Assembly (NCBI GenBank): GCA_036897095.1
Contig: JAYMSP010000074.1
Coordinates: forward strand, 1 to 64,000
DNA: 64,000 nt
DNA from: Plantago elongata
Taxonomy: Eukaryota; Streptophyta; Magnoliopsida; Lamiales; Plantaginaceae
Direction of reading: 5' to 3'
The notes under the pieces: model-generated
What the model was told of the DNA's origin: nothing
Seen by the model: the letters and a program-made list of their open reading frames with translations, nothing else
Database searches by the model: none
Translations under genes and position numbers: made by a program
Shown: positions 18,130-28,978 of the stretch, piece after piece
How the letters are laid out: each line of letters starts with the position of its first letter
How positions within the stretch are numbered: the first letter of the stretch is position 1

Positions 18130-19510
18130 CATATATACTTTAAGTGGTCCTCCTCCAGATGTGCTCGATCAAATCGTTCTGCAATGCTTGGTGAGTGAGT
18201 GTGTTGTGCATATCACGCCTAGTCTGCATGTATCCTTCAATTGAGTTGATCACTGAAGACCGTCTCGTGAATTGAATAATGGTGAACAAGTCTTCTTTCA
18301 CTGAGTTGACGGTGTCTTTGTTGCATTCTTTGACATACTTCTCGTATGTTTTGGCCCGGAGATAAGTATGCCTTTCATTCTCAACGATCATGTTATGTAG
18401 ACATATATATATGTATTCATAATCTTAGAAAGAAGATGAATTGTTTTGGTCAACGTTAGGTTGCGGATGATGGCGAAGCGTGCTTGTAGACAACCAAAAG
18501 CTCGCTTCAACATAATTTCGGACGGCCTCTTGCTTCTGTGCAAACTTAATCTCTTTGTGAGTAAATGGATTTTTGATGGACTTGACAAATGTTGCCAAGG
18601 CGGGATAAATCCCATCAGTTAGGTAGTACACCATGTTATAGTGATACCGTTCACTTCAAAGTTTACCGGAGGAGATACACCGTTGAGAAGATCATCAAAC
18701 ACCGATGAATGTGCAACAACAGTGAAATCATTCAATTTACCTGAAAGTTTGAAGAAAAAGTGCCAAATTCAAGTGTCGTGTGAAGCAACAACTTCTAAAA
18801 CGAGCATTGACTTACCACTTTTGCCTTGGTATTGACCTTTCTATGTCATCTGACAGTTATTCCATTCCTAATGCATACAATTGATTGAACCAATCATTCC
18901 CGGAAAGCCTCTTCCGGCAATGATTGCGAGAAGTTGATTGATGTCTTCTTCGTTGGCCCTTCACATGTATGTTGGTGCAAAACCGCAAGGACATAATCAC
19001 AAAACTTGTTCAATGCAATCAAAGAAGCAGTTTCACTACACCTTGTATATTTGTCAACAGCATCCGCAGCTAAACCATATGCGAGCATCCTCATTGCCGC
19101 ATTACACTTTTGCAAATTCGAGAGCGCTTTGGCGACCGGTAGCATATGGGCCAGCCTTGAAGTATCATGGATCGTAGTCAGAGACCGCCTCAACGATCCT
19201 CATAAAAGTGGCTTCGTCATTCTAACCTCCAGGGAAATTGCTTTGGAGTGTATTCGGCATTGTCGGCGAAGTAATATTCCATAATTTGATCATGATGTTT
19301 CTTGCATTTTCGGTTGATGTACGTGCGAGTATGTTTCTCCTTCGGTTGTGATGAAGAAGACTTGGCAATGTACTTCAGCAACATTGTCTCGAAGAATCTC
19401 CTTGCCATCACTGAACTATAGGATACATGTTCAAATTCCGACATTTCAAATTCCGACTTCGAATCGGACATGAACACCTCTTCCTCGGAGTGATGTGATA
19501 AATAAGGCAT
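18130..19510 (-). pseudogene. Harbinger transposase (DDE nuclease, ALP1-like), broken
   Basis: Read on the minus strand from 19510, the pieces follow the order of plant Harbinger nucleases. First comes the acidic N-terminus with YINRKCKKHHDQIMEYYF. Next is a helical region with ALSNLQKCNAAMRMLAYG and DKYTRCSETASL. Then comes the GMIGSINCMH core, with a stop codon where the family has Trp (CMHWEWKNCP), followed by a VVASHDTWIWHFFF segment. The last pieces are YYLTDGIYPALATFVKSI and FAQKQEAVRNYVEASFW. At least two in-frame stops and several frameshifts separate the pieces (for example near 19210, 18830-18870 and 18480-18640). It cannot make active transposase. Confidence 0.8.
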
Positions 19511-20077
19511 TTTGGCAAAGTGATATTTGGTAGGTTATTAAGAGTATTTTGAATTTAAAAGAGAGAAAGAATGGTGAAATTTGAGGTGTGGAGAAATATA
19601 TGAAGTTTGGTGTCTATTTATAGATCTTGAAAAAATATGACCTTTGGTATACATATATATTTTTTATTAAATATTTTTTTTTAAATAAAAAAAAAAAAGT
19701 GGTCCAGCCAAACGGCTGGGACAGTGACCGTTTTGGGCTGGGCCCAGGCCCAAATGTTCACTCGATCGGATGCGAAGCAACCGATTGAGTTGTGGAGTAG
19801 CTACGGCTGCTCCGCAATCGTTCACAGTGAATGGTCTGAAACTCTAGTCGTCTACTATTTTATAGGTTTTCCAATACAAAACAAATCAATAAGATATCTA
19901 AATGGAATATTGTTTTCAAGGAAGAGTTTTTTTGAATGATTGTCAATTGAATTGTAGTTACCACAATTATTGGAGAAGATATTTAAAATCGTGGGAAGAT
20001 TATTACATCGATTGTTTATGAAATAATAATAGATATAGTCTAGTTAATGATTTCTCTAAAGTACAGGGATCATTATT

Positions 20078-20318
20078 AAACATTCCTTCCGTTCTGTGTT
20101 GAAAGTGAAATATCTTTTCATTTTTAACATCCCACCAAAGTGAAATAATATTTCGTTTATGACAATAACCTCCACGATACAACTCATTTTTAACCACACA
20201 ATATTAGATCCACATGTATTTTTCTTTATCAAACTCATTCTTAACCATATATCATATATTTTTCCTAAAAATCGTGTAAAATCAAATTGTTTTATTATAA
20301 ATGGGATGGAGGAAATAT
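20078..20318. mobile_element. Stowaway-like MITE
   Basis: The left end TTCCTTCCGTTCTGTG and the right end AAATGGGATGGAGGAAAT are imperfect inverted copies of the plant Stowaway terminus. The region between is about 200 bp of AT-rich DNA without a credible coding frame. TA duplication not verified. Confidence 0.55.
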
Positions 20319-20382
20319 CGTCTTATGATTCGACATTTATGACTTCATAAACAATTTCAAATTAACTAGATAATAGTAACAT

Positions 20383-20840
20383 GGATTTTTCTACGGTCAG
20401 GCAGGCTTTCGCCTTGCCTGACAACATGCAGTATATAAAAAAATTGATATATTTATTTCGTTAAATTTCAAAATACGAAAATAAAAAAAGGTAATTTAAA
20501 AAAATATTATTATATTTTTAAAAATATTTTAAAAGGTAAATTTATTTTTTTAATTTATATTTGTATTTTAATTTAAATATTCATAAGGGGACAGGGCGAT
20601 CACCTTATCGCCTTGACGACACCCTATCGCCCTTATGCCTTCTAAATATTTAAATTAGAAAAATACAAATATAAAAAAAAATCAAAGTTGTTCTAAATAT
20701 TTTTAAAATTAAAATAATATTTTTTAAAGAATTATGAAATTTTAATTTAATATTTTAAAATTTAATGGAATAGAATTAATTTTTTTATTTTATGTCGGTT
20801 GTCAGGTAGGGCGAAAGTCTACCTGACTGTAGAAAATCCC
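20383..20840. mobile_element. 458-bp foldback element with three hairpins
   Basis: The two arms are inverted copies over about 45 bases or more: the left reads GGATTTTTCTACGGTCAGG and the right, reversed, reads GGGATTTTCTACAGTCAGG. Each arm is itself a hairpin, with stem GTCAGGCA/TGCCTGAC on the left and GTCAGGTAG/CTACCTGAC on the right; each loop carries a GGCGAAAG-like word. A third hairpin sits at the exact middle (20582-20637), with stems CATAAGGG/CCCTTATG and GGGCGAT/ATCGCCC. The DNA between is almost pure A and T. No coding capacity. No clear target duplication was found. It resembles a foldback or Mutator-like MITE, but I cannot assign the family. Confidence 0.7.
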
Positions 20841-20879
20841 AATCTGGTACTCCCACACCAAACTTCATACATTAGGGTT

Positions 20880-21060
20880 GGTGCGTAGTTTTATGCGAAA
20901 ATTTAAAGTAACGATAAAAATAAAGAATGTGGAAAAAAGTGTACTTTTAGTAGTAAAATATATAATTTTTGTGTGAGTTGAGATTGTTTATTATTTGTTA
21001 GTGATGGGGTAAATTATTTTTTTAGTAATGTATGAAGTTTAATAGTACGATTAAAAATGA
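20880..21060. repeat. Stowaway-like repeat body (relative of 7090-7475)
   Basis: Contains ATTGTTTATTATTTGTTAGTGATGGGGTAAA and TTTTTAGTAATGTATGAAGTTT, matching the repeated units at 7.1-7.5 kb and 62.4-62.7 kb. It abuts the dead Aurora gene on its upstream side. Confidence 0.5.
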
Positions 21061-21150
21061 CAGATAGTTTAGGGAATAACATTTATTATGACTTCATAAA
21101 CAATTTTCAAAACAAACCATTTCCCTCTAACTTATTCACAAATTCCGAAC

Positions 21151-23478
21151 ATGACTTCCAAACTCCAAATCCCAAATCCATCAGAATCAGCAAACTCCTC
21201 GAATCCAAATCCGATGAACAAACCACCAAAACCAGCTTCCAAAAGCACCGTGAGGCAATGGTCGCTCGCCGACTTCGATATCGGAAAACCCTTGGGCAAA
21301 GGAAAATTCGGCCGCGTCTATCTCGGTCGCGAAAAGAAGGTAAACTCCGTAACCTAGTAGGCTTCCATTCAAACAATTGTAAGAGTTCAATTGGATTAAT
21401 AAGACCTCTTCTCTGTTTGTTTCAGTACGAGTATATAGTGGCTTTGAAGGTTATATTCAAGGAGCTGTTAGCCAAGTACAGATTCCACCACCAGTTGCGT
21501 AGAGAAATGGAGATCCAGACTAGCCTTCGCCATCCTAATGTTCTTCGTATGTACGGCTGGTTCGAGGATGTTGAGCGGATATTTCTGATTTTGGAGTATT
21601 GCAATGGAGGTGAGCTGTACGGGCAACTTCGTAACTCTGGTCATTTCTCTGAGCCGCAGGCTGCCACGGTAATTCAGCTGTTTGTTAATTAATGAGGCTT
21701 TCAATTTAGACTGATTGTTGATTTTAGTTAATTTTATTTGTAATAATGTAATGTTAGTTTTAAATTCGTATTCCTGTTTGTTGAGATGATCAGTATGTAG
21801 CAAGTGTCACACAGGCTCTGGCGTACTGTCACCGAAACAATGCGATTCATAGGGATATTAAGCCGGAAAATCTGTTGCTTGATCATGAGGTAATGTCTGT
21901 TGCTCAATGCAACAAAGTGTATTACGCTCATATGGTGAAGCTGTTATGTGAATCTAGTATTTATGTTCTTGTTGGGTGGTGGTAGTATATTAAAAGGGGC
22001 AGAATGTAGATTAGACTGCTGAGTAAAGGTTGGGCCTTAATCCTTAAGACTGTATTTAACATGTTCTGGTGTTTACGGTTTACTTGACAAATAGTCTTTC
22101 AAGATAAAATAATAATATTTGAGTTAGTGTTTAAGTACTCGAACGATAACTCTACGAACTACTATAACAAAGAATTTTTCAGGCTATAGAGAGAAAGAGA
22201 GAAGGAAGAAAGAGCCAGTGTTCCTTTTCGCGAAAAGGTCCCTGCAGAAATAAAAATTCGAACAGGCACACCTGTTTTTGTTTCGGTTACCGAACGTACA
22301 GAACCGTTCGCTACATCATTGGACTTGACCAAACACAATATGTTTCTGACCCAAAAAGATAATATCCATCCCTAAACCGTGACCGCGACCCTGCCCTGCT
22401 CCTGGCGGGTGCGTGTTAGGTATTCCCTCCTTCAAAAGCATGGGTGTCCAAGGGTCCAACCTTTAGTTCAATTCAATAGTTAATAAGTAGCTTTTTCTTC
22501 CTCAATTTTAATAATGTGATACTTCCATATTTCAACTTTTGACATTTCGTATTCAATGCATAACCAACACACTTTTGAGCTTTAAGAACTATTTCAACTT
22601 TCAATAAATTTTAGTTATTATTTTTCAAGTATTACCATCATAATAAATTATTCACGATTACGTAAACTTCATTTTTAAACGTGTGAACCCATTTAATTGA
22701 GGTGTAAAGTAATATACTAACCTCATTCTTAACTAAAATTCTTACGGGTTCTTACTAAATTGCTTCTGTCTTGAGTTGCATCTACTGATTTTATACCAAT
22801 TGGTACGAAGTTAGTTGAATTCGGCCGTATAATTGAACAATTGAACTGTGTATCATATCTTGTCATGTTAACATCAAATAGCGCTACTAGTCCACCGCTT
22901 TAACTGAGGTAGTCAGCAGAGGTAACAAATTGTGCGTCTCTTGTAGGGACGACTTAAATTGCAGATTTTCCCCTGGTCGGTGCAGTCTAAAAATATGTGG
23001 ACCATTGGATTACTTGGCACCAGAAATGGTGGAAAACAAAGAACATGACCATGCCGTGGATAATTGGACTACGGGCATTCTCTGTTATGAGTTTCTATAT
23101 GGTGCTCCTCCATTTGAGGCTGAAAATGAGAGAGGTAAGAACCTGTGTTCTGTTTACATAATAACTTAAAAAATCACATTAACCCTAGGGTTCATAATAT
23201 TTTGCCCTCAGGATTTCAAAGGTTGACCTTAGCTTTCCACCTACCCTTAGTATCTGAAGAAGCTAAAGATCTCATTACCCGGGTAATCTAATTTACTTGT
23301 GCATTATTTCACTTTGCTTTAAGACAAAGGTTATACGGGCTTATCTAATGCCTAATGGTGAGGCCTTTAATTTTTGCAGCTTCTGGTAAAGGACTCATCA
23401 AAAAGGCTTTCCCTACAAGAAATCCTGGAGCATTCTTGGATATTAAAAAATGCTAGGCCAGAAGGGGAGTGTCCATGA
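21151..23478 (+). pseudogene. Aurora kinase pseudogene (unprocessed duplicate of the gene at 48.6 kb)
   Basis: It keeps the exon layout of the intact copy: exon 1 21151-21339, exon 2 21426-21668, exon 3 21794-21889, then remnants from 22947 to 23478. Exons 1-3 are open and would encode the glycine loop GKGKFG, the ATP lysine in VALKVIFK and the catalytic loop HRDIKPEN. Exon 4 is damaged: where the live gene reads KIADFGWS this copy reads KLQIFPWS, by compensating one-base changes. A 14-base deletion then removes the activation loop and shifts the frame. Exon 5 is also degenerate. A 777-bp insertion lies in intron 3. Because introns are kept, it arose by DNA duplication, not retrotransposition. 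At best it could make a truncated, inactive kinase fragment. Confidence 0.88.
21971..22747. mobile_element. 777-bp unclassified insertion in intron 3 of the Aurora pseudogene
   Basis: The matching intron of the live Aurora gene lacks this stretch. The word GTTCTT occurs on both sides (21965-21970 and 22748-22753), which looks like a 6-bp target duplication. The first half is richer in G and C, with GCCCTGCTCCTGGCGGGTGCG. I cannot assign a family. The boundary is clear from the comparison; the nature is not. Confidence 0.6.
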
Positions 23479-26261
23479 AAGTACGGTTGCTTCTTGTTTC
23501 AAGTTAAACTTGCACGATGTAGTGACTAATTACCTTTTGAAGTCGAGGGCTGGTAAGAAACTCTTTTGGCTGTTTCCTTGACATAGTTATTACTAACATT
23601 CTACTGTAGTCTATTTGATGCTCTGCACTTCAAACTTATTCTCTATCAGACTGTAAAGTGTATAACTGTATATGTTTATGTAAATATTTGTTTGATGTGA
23701 GATGTTTCTTACCCTCTTCCCTGGTAAATGGAATCTGCACTGTTATTATTAATCTTTCACTCTCTCAATTCTATGATAACACACCCCACACCTTTAAATA
23801 AGAATCCCAAAAATATTGATCTTACATGGAGCTTCCAAGTCCCTAAGAGCTTTGCTTGATTTGATATATTGCTATATGTAAGGGAAACAAAATTTAACCT
23901 ACACTTTTAAATTACAGTACAGGTGAAGATAGATTAGTGTTAAATCAGCTGCTTGATTTGAATCTGAATGAATGACCATTCTCTTGTCATGTTTCCTACC
24001 ATTAGAGAAGTCTTGATGTCCGCAGACTGGACATAAATTTGATTATGTTAATTGGAAATGATGATGTTTTTGTTCTGCTAGATCAATTCCCAGATTTATA
24101 TGGTATATTAGTACTCCATTGAACTTTATCCAATGGATAGACAACAATATTCTTGTTCATGTCAATCCAGCAACTGAGGGTATATACCATGGCATTCACA
24201 GACTTATTTGTTGCCAGTAGGACATTTTTGTCATGAACAATATGGGGGGTATATGCCATGTGCAACTTTAGGTCAGAATCCCAGCTGTCTAAGAAAACTA
24301 AAGACAAGCAAATACCTACCTCACTATCAAAGGAAAGCAGGAAAATAAAGGCCAGCAGATGCCCACCTCAGATAATGGGGCACCATAAACATGCCGAATC
24401 TCTTGGCCACCAACATAATCTCCAAAGCCTAGTTGTCTTCTATTGTACAGTCTTTTAGCTATGAATAAGGTGATAGCTTGTTCATGCCAATAAAGGAGAG
24501 TTATAATTATTATGCATTTGCTGGTGATGATAACACGTCTAAATTGATTGTCATTTTGCAGGAATAAGGCTTAACTAGGGCTGGGTCGGTTGGGTGTATT
24601 ATTGAGGTTTGGTTCCTATTTGTGTAACACTTCAAAACATGGTTAGGCTAAGGGTGGAAGGTTAAGTGTGATAACTTTTGCTAGATCCGGAATAATAGTT
24701 GAGTTGGTCAGGAGTTAAAAATAGTTGTTCCAATCTTAGCACCCATCGCTTTGAAGGTTATTTTTCTGGAACCTGAACTACTCAATATACCAAGTCCATG
24801 CCCCTCCTTTAAATTTAACGTCACTAGTCAATGATCATAGGTTTCTTAATCAACATTAAACAACCACATTGTGATGAGAAATTAGCATACAACATGACTA
24901 TACATGCCTATGCACGCTTGTTAACACATCAAATACATACCTGAACTAAAACCAAAACCAAACGTATAATAAGTTAACGTTTAGGTATGATTCCTGAGGC
25001 TGGGGCTTAGATGATTTGACTAGAATTTTTGGATTAACAACAGTACTACCTTAATTAGAACTCAACCTCCTTTAGCATATTTTCTCTGTGTCGGTGGCAA
25101 CTGAATTTAAGCAAAGATGTACTCCAATCCATACAGGCATACACTACTACATCAACTGGCATGTGAAGCGGATTGATCATCCACAACTTCCAAAGCGTGG
25201 AGGTGTAAAAGTTAGCAATGAAACTTGAAAGTAACCTATATAATTACACCACACCAACACTCCGACATAACTCGTGTAGCTTTTTTTCACTCAACTTTTT
25301 TTATATTAACCATAAAAATTTACAGGATAAAAGATACGGGATATGTTATTACATCAATAGAATTTTAAGTTAAGATCATAGTGCTACTTCTGTTGTTTAT
25401 AATTCCCCGGAATCGAGAATTTCATACATGAAGGGATGCGGAGTATTTTTAATTAAAAAATTAAAATAATTATGAAATATTAAAAATGTGACATAAAGAT
25501 ATTTTTAATGGTAATATGTACAATTTGTATGTAAAGTTGAAATTTTTTAGTTGTTTGTAGGTGTTTGGTGTATAATTTTTTAATAATATATGAATTTCAA
25601 TAGTACAGTTGAAAATGGTAAATTTATAAAGTTAATAACCTGGATTGAGTTTGGAGTTTACCCACTATGGGATAATTCTGGTGTAAGTTATGTTATGTAG
25701 CATCTAAAATTTCAGTGTGGCATATAAAGTGTGACACTGTGAGCCAGTCCATTTGACTGATTTGTTGTACATGGATAAATAGCTTTATGTATTAACCTTC
25801 AATTAGTTGATACAGTATTTTTTTTACACAATCATATCACATAAGTTTTAACTTATATACTCAAATTAGCACTTGTCAATCTCCCAACCACATGAAAATC
25901 GCACGTTGGAACGATTTCACCTAGGCCTAACCAAAACATTTAGGGTCTGATTGGTTTAGAATTTAAATGAGTGTTTAGATTTTGGTGAAATTGTGTTTGA
26001 AATGAAATTGAAATGATATATTTAAATGCATTTTAAACAAATCAATGTTTATCAAATTAAATGACCGGTTACAATTCCATTCCAATCCGCCCATCAGAAA
26101 CAACATTTCTCCCAGCCCACTTACCTCATCTTCATTTATATTTACCAAAAGAAAACCCAAGTAGAGGAGTTAGTAAATTCTGACAAAAATCTCCACATAG
26201 ATTATAGATAAAACCCCACCGCCCATCCACACTTCACTCCCACACTCCCACTCTCCAAAAA
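23479..26261. other. Intergenic: duplicated Aurora downstream flank, then repeats and the FLA promoter
   Basis: From 23480 to about 23985 the sequence still matches the downstream flank of the live Aurora gene (50205-50740), including GCACTGTTATTATTAATCTT and CAGGTGAAGATAGATTAGTG. From about 25440 to 25620 there is another Stowaway-like repeat body. At 25938 a GGGTCTGATTGG word resembles a Tourist-like end without a visible partner. The rest, including 24.0-25.4 kb, shows no gene. TATAGATAAAA at about 26204-26214 is a plausible TATA box for the FLA gene. Confidence 0.5.
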
Positions 26262-28090
26262 ATGGCTGCCTCCATCCTCATTCCCCTCCTCCTCCTCATC
26301 TCCACTGCCACCACCACCATCTCCGCCACAAACATAACCTCCCTCCTCTCCCCGTACCCCGAATACTCCACCTTCAGCAGCCTCCTGACACGCACAAAAC
26401 TCGCAGACGAAATAAACACCCGCACACCACCCATAACCATTTGCGTCCTCACCAACTCCGCCTTATCCTCCCTCTCCTCCAAACACCCCCTCTCCGTCCT
26501 CAAATCCGTCCTCTCCCTCCACGTCGTCCTCGACTACTTCGACCCCCAGAAACTCCACAAAATCTCCGACGGTTCCGTCCTCGCCACCACCCTCTTCCAG
26601 ACCACCGGCAATGCCGACCACAACCTCGGCTTCGTCAACATCACCGACGTTCGTGGCGGTAAACATATTTTCCTCATATTTTACTTGTTATTCATCAGAA
26701 TGTTTATGTTCCAAACAAAATATGCATTTTTCGTAATATGAAACATATGCACCGTTTTGATTAATAATATCGATATTGATGATTACGTTAATTTTCGGGT
26801 CGTTACAGGTAAGGTAGCCTTCGGATCAGGGGTCGCCAACTCGCCTCTGGACTCTACTTACACCAAAAATGTCAAACAGGTTCCTTACAACATCTCCATT
26901 ATAGAAATCAGCCAGCCTATTGCTCCATCTGCCATTCTTACTGCACCGGCGCCGTCGGCTTCGGATGTTAACATTACTGGATTACTCGAAAAGGCTGGAT
27001 GCAAGACGTTTGCTGGATTACTCGGTTCGACTGGAGTTTTGAAGGTTTATGAAACAGCTTTGGAGAACGGGTTGACTATTTTTGCCCCTAATGATGAGGC
27101 GTTTAAGGCTAAAGGTGTTCCGGATCTCACTACTTTGTCGAATGCCGACATAGTCTCTATTTTGCAGTACCATGCCTTGGCTTCCTACTCCCCGATTGGA
27201 ACTCTCAAACAAACCACTGGTGAGTTGGTAACATCGATTTTTACGGAAGATTGTTTCATAGATGGGGTGAAGTAGTTTGTAACCTTTGTGGTTCACATTA
27301 GTCCAGATGATTAATGAGTTTACACGAATTTAAAACATGTCATATGTCTATTTTCAGTCATAGACACGGTTTATCTGGAAGTATTTTTCTAATTTTTACA
27401 TGTCTGTGTTAAATGTTCACATCTAAGTGATGATTTTCAATGATGAAACAGCTAAAATATTGCTAGTTTTACTCTAAATATATTGAGGTTGTGTTACATT
27501 CAATTAGAAGTGTGTTAAAGTCCGGATATTGTTGACTATGTTAAACTCCGGTTTCTCTAAAGAAAACTATGTGAAGAAATAGTTAAATTTGTATCCCTTT
27601 TAATTGAAAAAACCCGTGTCTGACTAGTTATTACGCAGGTAAAATTGATACACTTGCGACGAATGGTGCGAGCAAATATGATCTGGGAGTAACAACAGCA
27701 GGTGACTCAGTGAGCCTACAAACTGGTGTGGACTCTTCAAGAATTGCTTCAACAATTCTCGACTCGACTCCGTTATGTATTTTCACCGTCGACAGTCTGC
27801 TTCTCCCGGTTGAGATTTTTGGTTTGGCTCCAGCTCCAGCTCCTGGTCCTGCCACAGACTCTCCTTCTCCAGCCCCTGCTCCAGTGGCTGATGCTCCTAC
27901 TGAGGCCCCTACTCCAATGCTCTCCCCGCCTGCTCCGCCTATGAGTTCTCCGGACAATGCGCCAAGTCCTTCGGAAGGACCCACAGCTGACTCGCAGAAT
28001 AGTACCACCGATAATGCGGCCGGAGTTTTGGTGGTTAAAATGTTCATGACCGTGTTAGTTTCGGTATTTGCCTGCTTTTTCCTATCATAG
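26262..28090 (+). CDS. Fasciclin-like arabinogalactan protein with two FAS1 domains (FLA8/FLA10 type)
   Basis: Three exons, 26262-26658, 26809-27219 and 27639-28090, give 420 codons (419 aa). An N-terminal signal peptide (about 1-22) is followed by a first FAS1 domain ([15 protein letters not shown] onward, with KLHKISDG and LGFVNITD), a second FAS1 domain (about 185-325, with [18 protein letters not shown] and [19 protein letters not shown]), a proline/alanine-rich arabinogalactan region (about 332-390, with APAPAPGPA and SPSPAPAPV) and a hydrophobic C-terminal tail typical of GPI-anchor signals. Several N-glycosylation sites (NIT, NIS) are visible. Such proteins sit on the outer face of the plasma membrane and in the wall, and act in cell adhesion and wall architecture. 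Exon 1 is strikingly C-rich compared with its surroundings. Best match in memory is Arabidopsis FLA8/FLA10. Looks intact. Confidence 0.92.
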
Positions 28091-28978
28091 ACCCTTTTTT
28101 TATCAGGTTTGTTTTGATTTTTCCTTTTTTTAGTATGTTTATTATTTATTTGTAGGTTTTATTTTGGCAAAAAGGTAAGTGTTTGAGGTGATAATGGTGT
28201 TGATTCTTGATGTAATTGATTGAGATTTGAGGATGATCATATCATACTTTTGTTAAGTGTGTATTTTAGTTTTGGCTTTTAAGGCTTAATGATTTGTTAA
28301 ACTTGGATTAAGACTACACTAGTGTGATTATGTTGTCTTCAATGATAGTGTTATCAAGTTGGATGTGTCGGCTGTTGTGAAAATGACTATAGATGCACGT
28401 GTAGAGAGAGGAAGTGTGATGGAGAGTGGAGACCAGATAGATTGGACGAAGTAAATTTTTGTTATCTAGAAGTATGTGATTTGATTAGTTTAAAGCTCTA
28501 CTTTGACCGTTTAGATTCAATTCAGTTGCTTTGACCTTTTTTTGGAGTATTCTATTGTTGCTTCCTTTCTCTCTTTTCCAATGACGCTCGGTAATCTGCT
28601 AATTTTTGGAATCTAACCGAAAATCAATTCGGTCTAATCCAGTTCGATTTAATTATATTTTATATCTTATTTCATTTCAATTTAATAAATTTTAATTGAA
28701 AATAACACTATCACATAAATGTAATTTCGGTGTTTGCACTTTGCAGTTCAATAGTTCAATCTTCTTGTCACCTTTTTAGACACAATATATCGTATATCAA
28801 GTCGTTAACTGCATTTTACGAATAAAATGTCTGAAGTTTTTTCCTATCCGCTGTTTTATTCTAGCTGTAACCTTTTATATCAGTGGCATCAGCCTCTCTG
28901 ACATGAGTTTGGTGCATTACTCTGCATTGGGCAAGAAAATAAAAGTTCCCTCAAGTGCCTGTAGCAATAGCCTATTTA
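28091..28978. other. Intergenic: 3' UTR region of the FLA gene, then plain AT-rich DNA
   Basis: The first few hundred bases are T-rich and probably include the FLA 3' UTR. Nothing else is recognised. Confidence 0.4.

Larger units (their letters stand above)
17257..19830 (-). mobile_element. Decayed PIF/Harbinger DNA transposon, about 2.6 kb
   Basis: The ends are inverted: the left starts TCACTGTG and the right ends CACAGTGA. Farther in, both carry the word TTGCGGAGCARCCG in the same orientation relative to the end. Self-complementary stems sit at each end (CAATAATCGATCGTG pairing with CACGATCGATTGTTG on the left; CTCGATCGG pairing with CCGATTGAG on the right). Inside are an open frame with a SANT/Myb-like start on the plus strand (17614-17871) and a broken harbinger nuclease on the minus strand (19510-18130). 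A 3-bp target duplication could not be fixed, because the left end merges with a host tandem repeat. The exact ends are therefore uncertain by a few bases. Confidence 0.75.
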
